Source: Thermodesulfobacteriota bacterium
Lineage (GTDB): Bacteria > Desulfobacterota > Desulfobacteria > Desulfobacterales > Desulfosudaceae
DNA length: 53,595 bases
NCBI GenBank assembly: GCA_040753795.1
Contig: JBFMDX010000025.1
Location: 1 to 53,595 of the forward strand
Reading direction: 5' to 3'
The position numbers and the translations under genes are program-made. This document shows, in pieces, positions 24,235 to 32,728 of the stretch. The notes beneath the pieces are model-generated. The model did no database searches, was not told where the DNA came from, and was given only the letters and a program-made list of their open reading frames with translations. Numbering within the stretch: position 1 is the stretch's first letter; every line of letters begins with the position of its first letter.

Positions 24235-25416
24235 TTACAGGAGGGCGCTCGGAGAAACCTTCAAGAGGTTCCAGGCCATCCGCGGCCGGGCCAGGCGCCG
24301 GTAAAAAATGGAAAACGGCGCGGTTACCGGATCGCCCAAAGCCGTAAGGACGTCTTCCAGAAGGTAATGGGATTTATATCCGGGCTGAAAATAGTGAATC
24401 AGAAGATGACACCCCGGGCAATAGCTGACCACATGCTTTTTGCCGGCCGCGATCAGGTCTTTGCGTTTGACCGAAGCGGTCTTAACGACCTGAGCGATTT
24501 TACCGTCATTGAACAAACCGCCGTAGCCGCAGCAGAGGGCGTCGTCCCGGTTGTGCGGCAATTCGGAAACGGTCAGACCGATGGCAGCGGCAAGGCGACG
24601 GATCGCTTCCAGGTAGACGGTTCCGTTCTCATATCCGAAACAGGGGTCGGATATGGCTGCGTCGGCTTTTATGGGGCGGGTGACGCGCGCGGACCCGGCT
24701 TCGATCATCTCCAGAAAATATTCATAGATGCTGATGACGGGAAACGGCGGCGTCAGGCCGAAGGTTTCCGGCAGAATCCGGGTCAGGACTTTCTGGCAAT
24801 GCCCGCAGCCCACGACTAAACGATCGAAACGGTTTTCCTGGATGCGGTTGAGGAGCCGTTCCGCGATCCGATAGCCTTCCTCAAACAGGCCGGCCTGAAT
24901 GGCCCAGACGCCGCAGCAGTCATCCGGACCGCCGAACTTAGTCGAGTTGCGGAGAGCGGAAGAGCCCTCTACCGCGGCCGGCATCATGCGGTCGGTACAG
25001 CCGATAAAAAGGAGGTCTTTGCTTTTCTTGGGCTGGGCCCAATCGCGCAGAATTTTTTTGTCAGCCGCGCCAAGGCCCCGATAAACATCCCTGAAGAAAT
25101 TCGCGCGCCACCCTTCGGCGCCCATGCCATTGATGGCGTAGGCCATGGAAAAGGGAACTTTCTCCTGAGCGCGGCGCCTGTATTCAAGGCATTCCCGCAT
25201 CAGGCTGCCGGGCCGGGCCTCTTCCGGGCAGCGGTGGTCGCACTTGCCGCAGCGGATGCAATCGGCCAACTCCGGAACCCATTGCGCCTCGGACGTTATT
25301 TTCAGCATGACTTCCCGAGCCTGTTTCGGCGTAAAGACGCCGTAATGGCATCCGGACAGGCATTGGCCGCATTGATTGCAGTGATCGGCCCGGAAGCCGC
25401 GTGTGAACGTTGCCAT
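24235..25416 (-). CDS. HdrD/GlpC-like iron-sulfur protein with two CCG domains
   Basis: A 393-residue protein with two N-terminal 4Fe-4S motifs (CNQCGQCLSGC and CIRCGKCDHRC) followed by two CCG domains (IGCTDRM...DDCCGVW...GCGHCQK, then DPCFGYENG...CCGYGG...CPGCHLL). This is the layout of HdrD and of many electron-transfer partners in anaerobes, where the CCG domains hold special Fe-S clusters. The first ferredoxin motif is atypical (CHYG instead of CP). No membrane segment is seen. Its location beside a crotonase suggests electron transfer linked to acyl-CoA oxidation, but no HdrA or flavoprotein is adjacent. Confidence 0.85.
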   Translation of the reverse strand: MATFTRGFRADHCNQCGQCLSGCHYGVFTPKQAREVMLKITSEAQWVPELADCIRCGKCDHRCPEEARPGSLMRECLEYRRRAQEKVPFSMAYAINGMGAEGWRANFFRDVYRGLGAADKKILRDWAQPKKSKDLLFIGCTDRMMPAAVEGSSALRNSTKFGGPDDCCGVWAIQAGLFEEGYRIAERLLNRIQENRFDRLVVGCGHCQKVLTRILPETFGLTPPFPVISIYEYFLEMIEAGSARVTRPIKADAAISDPCFGYENGTVYLEAIRRLAAAIGLTVSELPHNRDDALCCGYGGLFNDGKIAQVVKTASVKRKDLIAAGKKHVVSYCPGCHLLIHYFQPGYKSHYLLEDVLTALGDPVTAPFSIFYRRLARPRMAWNLLKVSPSALL

Positions 25417-25508
25417 AAGGACTGCCTTTTGGCAAATGTCATATCACGGACATATCCATTTTTGCCCTGACAAGTATTTCCGTGATGGTGGAAAACCGCC
25501 TAAAATAC

Positions 25509-25543
25509 AAGGGGCGCGACCTCGTTCTGAAGCCGTGCCCCTT
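25509..25543 (-). terminator. Probable terminator of the cold-shock gene
   Basis: On the minus strand AAGGGGC (25537-25543 complement) and GCCCCTT (25509-25515 complement) form a stem with a GC-rich interior, followed by TGTATTTTAG. It begins 23 nt after the csp stop. The T-tract is broken. Confidence 0.5.
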
Positions 25544-25565
25544 ATTTTAAAAAAGTCAGATTGCG

Positions 25566-25766
25566 TTAAATCACCTTGACATTAGTCGCGGAGGGACCTT
25601 TCTGTCCCTGCTCGACCTCAAAGGAAACCCGTTCGCCTTCCTTCAAACTTCTAAACCCGCTGGCGCTGATTGCTGAATGGTGCACGAAGACATCGGGGCC
25701 ATCATCCTGCGTAATGAAACCGAACCCTTTTTTGTCGTTAAACCATTTGACTGTTCCTGTGGCCAT
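25566..25766 (-). CDS. csp: Cold-shock protein (CspA family)
   Basis: A 66-residue protein with RNA-binding motifs KGFGFI (RNP1) and VFVHHSAI (RNP2). It has the length and five-strand OB-fold pattern of CspA proteins, which bind single-stranded RNA and melt structure. An RBS (GAAAGG) precedes the ATG. The AT-rich sequence upstream (25767-25850) probably holds the leader and promoter, but I could not assign boxes with confidence. Confidence 0.95.
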   Translation of the reverse strand: MATGTVKWFNDKKGFGFITQDDGPDVFVHHSAISASGFRSLKEGERVSFEVEQGQKGPSATNVKVI

Positions 25767-25855
25767 TTTAATACCTTTCTTTCTTAATTGATTTTTCCCG
25801 ATTTTAAACTGGAGGATGTAACAGGGTTATATAACATGGTCCCGTGGTCCTCCAG

Positions 25856-25885
25856 AAAAAAATCCCCCCGCCGATTTCAGGCAGG
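25856..25885 (-). terminator. Possible terminator downstream of the 901-residue gene
   Basis: On the minus strand CCTGCC (25880-25885) and GGCGGG (25867-25872) pair with one G-U, and after a short G run a tract of seven T follows (25856-25862). It lies about 150 nt downstream of the stop at 26036, with no gene between. Nothing else of note is seen in 25767-26035. Confidence 0.45.
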
Positions 25886-26035
25886 ACTTTATTACTATTA
25901 AATACAATACCATGGTGTTTCAGGAAAGCAAGCGATTTCTTAATTGATAGGGATCCGGACATGTTCGCGCCCCGCGGGGTGTCAACGGGAAGGACCAGTG
26001 CGCCTGTGGTACCCGGCGTCCTGACCTGGTCGCTC

Positions 26036-28741
26036 TTACATTTTAAGCGCGGACAGGGCGGCAGCGGAAAGGGCGGCCAGACGGAATGACTTCTGCCGTC
26101 CGGCGATGACCGCATGAATTTCCACTTTACTTTCCAGAAGGCCTCGCAAAAGGGCTGCGAATTGTTGGGCCGCGGCCGGTAATCGCTCGCCGACCGGGGA
26201 TGCCAGGGCCGCCGCGGCGCAAGCCCGGGAGGGATCCTGCCCGGCAGCGGACAGGGCGGCGGTCAGGTCGTCGGGATAGACCAGGCCGGCCAGCCGGATG
26301 GCCGCGGGCGTAAGCAGCCATTCGCCCTCGGTGTCGCGGTCGTACATGGGCAGGTTGTGGAACAGCGACTCCACCGGCGGGATGGCCGGCCGGGGCAGTA
26401 TGCCTTTTGCCTGAAGCTCGAAGACCGGCTGCGGCAGGCGGGGGGCCAGCAGGGCGTGGGCCTCGGAACGCAGCACCGGATCTTCGCCGGGATCGGCCAG
26501 GGCGGCAAAAAGCGCCCGGCGGGCCCGGTCGCCCTGGTTGATCAGCATGATCATGGCGTGATAAGCGTGGAGCCGGGTCCAGGCACGGATCCGGCGGCCG
26601 GCGATGATCTTTTCCAGGCCGGCGCCGATGGCTGCCTCGTCTTCCGGCGAAAGATATCCCCGGATGGTCTCGGCCAGCTTGGCGGCGTAAGTGTCTTCAC
26701 CCGGCCAGGCGGGTTCCGCCTGGGCGGCCGCGATCCGATTCAAGGAAACGAGCAGATCCGTGGCGGCCGGTCGCTGGTCCGGCTTCATCTGCTGCCAGAC
26801 GGCACGATGGGCGGAACTGGCTTCCCAGGCCACGGTCAGGTTCCGGGCGCGGTCGTTATACCGGCGAATATCGGCTATTTTTTCCCTCAACAGGGGCTCG
26901 AACGCCACGGCCAAATCCGGTTTCATACGGATAAATGACTCGGACAGGGCAATGGCCGAAAGCACGCGGCCGAGGTCAGCGTCGGGATCCCGCAACAGGG
27001 CCAGGACCTCTTCTTTTTCAATGCCGGCAATTGACTGGCCGGGCACCAGATCGGTAATGGAGGGCACGGAAGCACGCTGGACCACCGTGCTTCGCAGCTC
27101 GGCCAGGCGATCCGGCATCCAGCGGGTCAGGGCGTCCCGGATGGCGGTCTTGAATTCTTCCGGTTCAGCCGGATCGTTGAGCGCGGCGATGAGCAGGTCA
27201 TCGGCCCGACGGGCCGCGGCCTGCCCCTCGGGCGAAGGGCGAGGCTGGTTGTGACTGGCAGCGGCCGCGTCCGTGGCCAGCTTTGACAGGGCTTCCCGGG
27301 CCTGAAGGCGTTCTTTCACGGGGCGGGAGCGATCGGCTACTCCGGTAACGAGCAGGTCACCCACCCGCTCCACCGGAATCTCGTTGGCGGCCAGGGAACG
27401 GAAATGCATCCCCAGGGAAACACCCAGGCCGGCCGAGAGCATGGCCTCGATTACTTCGGTCAGGTCCTCCCACGAGCCGGTGCCGGGCACGGCAAACAGA
27501 AGGGAGTGGACGTCACGCGCCCGGGCGCACAGCCGGGTCGCCACCGGCGGCGGCTCGGTGCGCTTGTCCCGGCACAGGGGCAGCACGTCCGCGGCAAAGG
27601 CCGCGGCCTCTTCCGGCGCCACAAAGGCAAGGATACGGATCACCTCCAGGGCGGTTATCACTTCGGTGACGTCGGTCGAGATTAGTCCGACGCGGATGGC
27701 GGAGGGGGCGACGGTCAAGGAGGCCAGGGATCTGTCCTGGTCAAGCACACCGGGCCATTTCAGCGGAGACGGCAGCGGATCGACGGCTAGGCCCCGCTCG
27801 CGGCGCAACTCGCCGACCAGACCGGGAAAAATTCTCTGGCTATTCCAGACATGGCGAAGGCGCGTTTCAGCCGGCAGGGCGCGGTCGAGAATACGATCGC
27901 TTAAGGCCTTGCGCAGCAAATCCATACGGTCTCCGGCCAATCGGCATTGCAGAGCGAGATCGCAGGCCTGGTCGATCAGACCGGCCACGACCAGACGCCT
28001 GACCGCCGCGGCCTGAATCAGGTCCAGTCGGGCCATATGGTCATAAGGCGTCGGGCGCACCCCGGCCGAAAACCGGAACCGGCGGGCATAGGCGTTCACG
28101 GCTATTTCCAACAGGCGTTTGCGGCGAAGCTCGACATCGACAATGTTGAGGACAAGACGCAGGGCCAGGGCCTCCTCGGCCGCCGGACCGCGTTCAATAT
28201 CCATCACCAGGGCCAGCAGGCGCTTGTCGATTTGTTCGTCGGGCGGCAGCCAGCCCATCAGGAGCAGGGCATCGGGAACCTGGTCTTCCGGTCCTTCAGC
28301 CTTTTCCCACAGGCCCGTTTCGCCGATAACGGCGGCCGTGGAAAGTCGCTGCTCGACCGGCCAGCTCCGCACCCAGGAGGGTCCGATGGCGACTGGTGGT
28401 TCGGCGTCCGGCGACGGCGCGGGAAAAATGAACGGCTCTTCCGAAACCAGGGTGACGCCTTCCGGCAGTTCTCGGGTAATAAAAATGTCCAGTTGGTCGG
28501 GATGGCGGGTGTGGCGGCGGAAAAAGGCCAGTGACCGCGCGGCCAGGGTAGCCCATGCCCCGGCGGCCAGCGGGCATGGCGCCTCGCCTGTCGGCCAGAG
28601 ACCGAAGGTGATGGCGCCCTCCACGGCTTCAAAATCCGTAATATCTCCGCCGGCCAGGGGATCATCGGCCGCGTAAAAGACAGGGTCCCATTCCAGGGCC
28701 AAGGCTTCACGGCAGGCAAGGCAAACGATATAGATATTCAT
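26036..28741 (-). CDS. Large helical protein of unknown family (901 residues)
   Basis: An uninterrupted 901-codon gene with normal GC-rich codon use. I do not recognise the family. Residues 1-120 look alpha/beta, with a CxxC (IVCLACRE) at residues 7-10 and a further Cys at 56. From about 160 to the end it is almost entirely helical, Ala/Leu/Arg-rich, with helix pairs reminiscent of HEAT or TPR solenoids (ADRSRPVKERLQAREALSKL; ADPGEDPVLRSEAHALLAPR). There is no signal peptide or clear membrane segment. It starts 27 bp after the stop of a TetR gene on the same strand, so the two are probably one transcription unit. A scaffold or adaptor role would fit a solenoid, but nothing in the sequence gives a reaction. 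Confidence 0.75.
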   Translation of the reverse strand: MNIYIVCLACREALALEWDPVFYAADDPLAGGDITDFEAVEGAITFGLWPTGEAPCPLAAGAWATLAARSLAFFRRHTRHPDQLDIFITRELPEGVTLVSEEPFIFPAPSPDAEPPVAIGPSWVRSWPVEQRLSTAAVIGETGLWEKAEGPEDQVPDALLLMGWLPPDEQIDKRLLALVMDIERGPAAEEALALRLVLNIVDVELRRKRLLEIAVNAYARRFRFSAGVRPTPYDHMARLDLIQAAAVRRLVVAGLIDQACDLALQCRLAGDRMDLLRKALSDRILDRALPAETRLRHVWNSQRIFPGLVGELRRERGLAVDPLPSPLKWPGVLDQDRSLASLTVAPSAIRVGLISTDVTEVITALEVIRILAFVAPEEAAAFAADVLPLCRDKRTEPPPVATRLCARARDVHSLLFAVPGTGSWEDLTEVIEAMLSAGLGVSLGMHFRSLAANEIPVERVGDLLVTGVADRSRPVKERLQAREALSKLATDAAAASHNQPRPSPEGQAAARRADDLLIAALNDPAEPEEFKTAIRDALTRWMPDRLAELRSTVVQRASVPSITDLVPGQSIAGIEKEEVLALLRDPDADLGRVLSAIALSESFIRMKPDLAVAFEPLLREKIADIRRYNDRARNLTVAWEASSAHRAVWQQMKPDQRPAATDLLVSLNRIAAAQAEPAWPGEDTYAAKLAETIRGYLSPEDEAAIGAGLEKIIAGRRIRAWTRLHAYHAMIMLINQGDRARRALFAALADPGEDPVLRSEAHALLAPRLPQPVFELQAKGILPRPAIPPVESLFHNLPMYDRDTEGEWLLTPAAIRLAGLVYPDDLTAALSAAGQDPSRACAAAALASPVGERLPAAAQQFAALLRGLLESKVEIHAVIAGRQKSFRLAALSAAALSALKM

Positions 28742-28768
28742 GGATACGACCTTTTTATGAAAAGGGCG

Positions 28769-29470
28769 TCACAACGACCGTCGTTTTTCGATGGCCTGCT
28801 GAATGAGCTTTTCCAGGGGCGGGGCAAAAATATAAAGAAGCGCTTGCTTGACCCAGCTTCTGTATTCCTTTGATCGCGGTTCCATCCCCAGGGCCTTGCC
28901 ATGATAAGCGGCCGCGCCGACAAAGCCCGTCTGCAGGGCCATCATGGTATAGCTCCACATGGACACTTCCGCCCGCATGGTCAGGACGTTGTTTTTTTTC
29001 AGAAAGATTGCCTCGATTTCCCGGAAGAAACGGGTGAAGTAATCAAACCCAGGCAGCTCGGGATCGATCTTCATGTGACCCGTGTTCCGGGTGAGCACTT
29101 CCATGACATCAGGGTTTTCAAACAGATAATCCATGGCCCGGTCAAAATAAATCTTCAGGCCCTCGCGGGAAGGCAGGCGTTCCAAACCGTCTATCCATTC
29201 CAGGTAAGCGGTGATCAGTTCCCCGTAAAGCTGTTCGCACACGGCCCGGAACAACTCGGCCTTGGTAAAATAATGATGGATGATGGAAAAGTCGAACCCA
29301 CCCTCTTCGCCGATCATGCGGATGCTGGCGGCGTGATAGGGGTGCCGGGTGAAGACCCGGCGGGCGGCGGCGATGATTCTCTGCCGGGTGGCCTCGCTTT
29401 TGGGTGTCGCCCCGGTTCCGGCTGGAGCCGGCGGGGATTTTTTTTTCCTGCCCGCTGTTTCATTTTTCAT
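28769..29470 (-). CDS. TetR-family regulator, homologous to both halves of the tandem TetR
   Basis: A 233-residue TetR. The helix-turn-helix is at about residues 30-75 (RQRIIAAARRVFTRHPY...IHHYFTKAELFRAV). The C-terminal part ends MWSYTMMALQTGFVGA...SWVKQALLYIFAP, which matches the end of each half of the tandem protein at 22000-23391. I took the ATG at 29470; the frame is open to 29584, but that would overlap the AraC gene. It precedes the 901-residue gene on the same strand and is its likely regulator. Confidence 0.88.
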   Translation of the reverse strand: MKNETAGRKKKSPPAPAGTGATPKSEATRQRIIAAARRVFTRHPYHAASIRMIGEEGGFDFSIIHHYFTKAELFRAVCEQLYGELITAYLEWIDGLERLPSREGLKIYFDRAMDYLFENPDVMEVLTRNTGHMKIDPELPGFDYFTRFFREIEAIFLKKNNVLTMRAEVSMWSYTMMALQTGFVGAAAYHGKALGMEPRSKEYRSWVKQALLYIFAPPLEKLIQQAIEKRRSL

Positions 29471-29517
29471 ACCGTCAACCCTAAAATAATCACCGTCTCC
29501 TGTCAAACCGGGTATGA

Positions 29518-30570
29518 TCACATCGTTTTTTCCTTTGATGTTCTCTTTTTCCTGCGGTAATGAAGCGGCGTCTTGCCTGTCCACGATTTAAAGGCGCGAT
29601 AAAAATTAGCCACATCACTATAGCCGACAATGCCGGCGATTTCTTCAATGGAGAGTTCAGTTGACTGCAAAAGATCGCAGGCTTTTTTCCTGCGAATGCC
29701 TTGCGCCAGTGATTTATAACTCACGCCCTCGGCCGCCAATCGGCGCTTGAGCGTCTGATCGCTCATGTTCAGGAGTTGGGCCAGCTGCGACCTGGAGAGA
29801 ATGCCCTTGTCTTTGCGCTGAAGGGTCGACTTGGCCAGCTCCGTTGTGGTTGTCAGCATGGTGAGCTGCTCAAGGGTGTGACGGCAATCGGTTTCATAAA
29901 TCTTTTTGGTCAGCGTATTGGCGCATGGCAATGGTCTGGTCAGGTAGCTGCTATCGAACAGGATTTGCGTCTCTTCGGCATCAAAGACAATGGGGCAGTC
30001 AAAGATTTTTTTATATTCCTCCGCGTATTCCGGTTTGGGATAGGCAAGACGGATTTTTATCAATCGCACCCGTTCCCGCAGGATTTCACAGCAGATATTA
30101 TAGGCGCCGACCATATGCATTTCGTAGCGGTAGCGACGGCTGCAACCCATATCGATGAGATCAACAAAACCAAGTTTGGCCATATCGCCCTGAACATCAA
30201 GGATAATTTGGAAAGGCAACGATAAGAGATCGGCAAAATCAAAAGCCATTTTAAAGGCGTCAATGGCAGTGGCACAGCTGTTGATCGCCATTATCCATTT
30301 TCCCAGCTGACCGATATTGATGCGTTCTCCAATGTGCAGCCCTAACGCCGGATAGGAAATAACGTCGAATAACTGTTGAGTGATCTCATATTGCTGTTCA
30401 AAGCTTATCAATCTGTCCGGGTTGTCAAAATCCGCTTTCTCCAGCCCTTTGCTTGAGAGTATCGGCGCCGTATCAATACCATTCTCTTCCGCCCATTGGA
30501 TGACAACGCGCAAGTGATGCGCAGAGCGATAGGGCGCGATTACAGGCTTTGATTTCAAATAAAGTCTCAT
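29518..30570 (-). CDS. AraC-family transcriptional regulator
   Basis: A 350-residue protein. The N-terminal part (about 15-200) resembles the arabinose-binding-like domain of the OruR/ArgR-type AraC group. The C-terminal AraC DNA-binding domain (about 255-345) has both helix-turn-helix units, the second reading ELSIEEIAGIVGYSDVANFYRAFKSWTG. It is divergent from the phosphatase-fold gene at 30848 and a candidate regulator of it. The gene is AT-rich: 30001-30060 holds 22 G+C in 60 bases, against over 60% in neighbours, which suggests recent acquisition. Confidence 0.92.
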   Translation of the reverse strand: MRLYLKSKPVIAPYRSAHHLRVVIQWAEENGIDTAPILSSKGLEKADFDNPDRLISFEQQYEITQQLFDVISYPALGLHIGERINIGQLGKWIMAINSCATAIDAFKMAFDFADLLSLPFQIILDVQGDMAKLGFVDLIDMGCSRRYRYEMHMVGAYNICCEILRERVRLIKIRLAYPKPEYAEEYKKIFDCPIVFDAEETQILFDSSYLTRPLPCANTLTKKIYETDCRHTLEQLTMLTTTTELAKSTLQRKDKGILSRSQLAQLLNMSDQTLKRRLAAEGVSYKSLAQGIRRKKACDLLQSTELSIEEIAGIVGYSDVANFYRAFKSWTGKTPLHYRRKKRTSKEKTM

Positions 30571-30720
30571 AGGTTAACCGATACTATGCTTTACCGGGCA
30601 GCTGATCCAAAAAGACAATATTTTGATCCCCTACGGCAATTGTAAATGATACCGGCATCAGGTAGCGTCAAACGAAATTATCGAGATGAGCCATAACACA
30701 AGAATGGATGAAACTCAATT

Positions 30721-30890
30721 CCATATCATTTTCTCCACGAAAGTGGAGTTCTTCTTGACAAGGAGCATTGTGGCCGGTATGATTTCCACGTCCGTAGAAA
30801 AATGTGGGCGGGCAATAACTTTTAACTGGTTATGAGGAGGGGCTGTTATGAAAAAACCGACTAGGGGGTTGCTGCTGGTGATCATGGCGC
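30721..30890 (+). repeat. Duplicated leader, copy A (promoter, 5'UTR, RBS and first 13 codons)
   Basis: This stretch and 32561-32728 are direct repeats about 1.84 kb apart. Shared blocks include TTGTGGCCGGT, TCCGTAGAAAAATGTGGGCG (20 identical bases), TTATGAGGAGGG and the coding start MKKxTRGLxLVIMA. Similarity ends just after ATGGCGC in both. The sequence contains a palindrome (30733-30748), promoter boxes and the RBS of the gene at 30848. Confidence 0.9.
30733..30783 (+). promoter_or_regulatory. Near-consensus sigma-70 promoter with an upstream palindrome
   Basis: TTGACA (30755-30760) and TATGAT (30778-30783) are exactly 17 nt apart. A perfect 6-bp palindrome with a GAAA centre (CTCCAC at 30733-30738, GTGGAG at 30743-30748) sits 6 bp upstream of the -35 box and may be an activator or repressor site. 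Transcription would begin near 30790, giving a leader of about 58 nt with a strong RBS (GAGGAGGGG). Confidence 0.75.
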
Positions 30891-32551
30891 GGCAAAGACT
30901 TTCCGGTGTTTTTCCGCTGCTGTTGATATTTTTTCTTCTGATCGTTTTTTCCGTACAGGCATCTGCTCAAGCCTCATCAAAACTCGTTGTCATAGCGATT
31001 GATTCCCTTGATCCTGGTTATTTGTATCTTGATGCCAGGGGCAATGCCGGCGGCCGCCCCGGTAACTGGCTCATGCCGAATGTCCGCGCTTTTATAGATG
31101 GCGGTGTCTGGTTTGAGCACACGCGGGATTACCTGCCGTCAGCCACGGACATGAACCATCTGAACGCTCTGGCCGGCACCAACAGCGGCCAGCACGGTAT
31201 ACTCATGGTCACGAATCAATTGTTCGATTGGAATGACGACGGAACGCCGAATAACGTTTTCTCCAGCCTTGACTGGACACGGGACGACCAGGGCAGACCG
31301 GTGGACACACTGTTCAAGGCATGGAAGAGAGTCTATCCCGAATCAACAATCATGTTTGCTTCCGGCAAAGAATGGATTGAGAATGAATTTAATACAGCCG
31401 ATTCCGGCATAGACTTGTTCCTCTCCGGCGCAAATTATCCCGATTACATATCAGCCCCGGAAAAGCGCAGTTTTTACAACCCGCCGGGGATGATTCCCGT
31501 TGCGCCATCGCTTTGGCAGGTGATTTTCTGTGAATATTTATATGGATCAAGCCCGGAAAAATTCCCCAGCGATTACTGGATGGTGGATTCATCACTGAAA
31601 ATAATGAACCGGGAGAAGCCGGATTTCGTCTTCATGCTCCTGGCGGAATGTGATGATTTACAACATGGTCTCGGTTCTGCCCGTAATCCAAAAGATTTTA
31701 GTCTCATCACTGATATCGCTAAAAACAATGCGTATGTGTATCGGAAGCCGATTATTAATGGGATGAAGGATGTGGATATCCAGTTCGGAAAACTTATAGC
31801 CGGAATACGTTCCATGCCGGAATACCAAGACGCCGTCATCGTACTCTATAGCGACCACGGACACCTGACACATAATTACACAGCCGCCTCTAATGTTGTT
31901 TTCAGCACAAACGTCGACAATATACTCCGCGACAAAGGTGTCATCTCCGACGAAGAGAAGTCCTATGTAAATTACCAGGCATTAACCGGCGCCAGCTTTG
32001 GCCAAATTTGGTTCAACCGGACAACGCTGGCGGAAAGACGCGCTGTCGCTGCACGCGCAAAAACCGTTCTGGTAGATCACCGGGTGTTTAATCCGCAGAC
32101 TGGCCGCATGGAATGCCCCTGGTATGTTCTTGACATCAACGACATGAAGAACGGCGTGCCGGGTGTTTGCGGTCCCGGTGAACTTTATCATCCCCATTTT
32201 GCCGATAATAATGAGCCGGGAACGTTGCATTGGCCGGATATCACGCTGTTATTGAAAAACGGATGGCAACTGCCGGCTACTGCCGGATTGGCCAACAATA
32301 TCGGCGCCTCACTGCCGTCCTGGCTTCCGCCGTTGAATTATTTTTTGGGCGGGCATGGTTCGATTGACTCGATGTCTATCGTCATGGCCTTCCAGGGGCC
32401 CGGCATGAAGATCGGCAAGGTAAATGCCGATCCGGCATACGCGAAGAACTATCGTATTGCCGATATCGCCGTGACGCTGGCGGAGATATTCGGTCTTGAA
32501 CTCAGAAGCACAACGGTCGGCATAGACCGGTCAACCGATCTGAACTGGTGA
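30848..32551 (+). CDS. Exported alkaline-phosphatase-superfamily hydrolase (phosphodiesterase-like)
   Basis: A 567-residue exported protein. The metal and catalytic motifs of the superfamily are visible: AIDSLD near the mature start, the nucleophile region PSATDMN, CDDLQHGLG, YSDHGH and GGHGSID. It probably cleaves a phosphate ester or diester in the periplasm; the substrate is unknown. The N-terminus is odd: residues 1-13 come from the duplicated leader, and a complete signal peptide (MARQRLSGVFPLLLIFF...ASAQA) begins at the inner ATG 30884. The gene is AT-rich (31681-31740 has 21 G+C in 60), unlike the next gene. Confidence 0.85.
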   Translation: MKKPTRGLLLVIMARQRLSGVFPLLLIFFLLIVFSVQASAQASSKLVVIAIDSLDPGYLYLDARGNAGGRPGNWLMPNVRAFIDGGVWFEHTRDYLPSATDMNHLNALAGTNSGQHGILMVTNQLFDWNDDGTPNNVFSSLDWTRDDQGRPVDTLFKAWKRVYPESTIMFASGKEWIENEFNTADSGIDLFLSGANYPDYISAPEKRSFYNPPGMIPVAPSLWQVIFCEYLYGSSPEKFPSDYWMVDSSLKIMNREKPDFVFMLLAECDDLQHGLGSARNPKDFSLITDIAKNNAYVYRKPIINGMKDVDIQFGKLIAGIRSMPEYQDAVIVLYSDHGHLTHNYTAASNVVFSTNVDNILRDKGVISDEEKSYVNYQALTGASFGQIWFNRTTLAERRAVAARAKTVLVDHRVFNPQTGRMECPWYVLDINDMKNGVPGVCGPGELYHPHFADNNEPGTLHWPDITLLLKNGWQLPATAGLANNIGASLPSWLPPLNYFLGGHGSIDSMSIVMAFQGPGMKIGKVNADPAYAKNYRIADIAVTLAEIFGLELRSTTVGIDRSTDLNW

Positions 32552-32560
32552 TTCGATATT

Positions 32561-32728
32561 CCTTATCTTTTCTCCATGAAAATGGCGTTTTCCTAGGCAA
32601 GGGATGTTGTGGCCGGTTTGATCTTTACATCCGTAGAAAAATGTGGGCGGGCTGTAACGCTTAATCGATTATGAGGAGGGCGGTTATGAAAAAGTCGACC
32701 AGAGGTTTGTCGTTGGTAATCATGGCGC
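32561..32728 (+). repeat. Duplicated leader, copy B
   Basis: The second copy of the leader described at 30721-30890, in front of and into the gene at 32686. The promoter boxes are weaker here: TAGGCA (32594-32599) and TTTGAT (32617-32622), still 17 nt apart. The palindrome is changed to CTCCAT-GAAA-ATGGCG (32572-32587), with one compensating pair change and one mismatch. Confidence 0.9.

Noticed and set aside
26357-28534. Several plus-strand frames of 90-210 codons opposite the 901-residue gene
   Set aside because: Arg/Gly/Ala/Ser-rich low-information composition and no start signals; the 901-codon frame is far longer and uniform.
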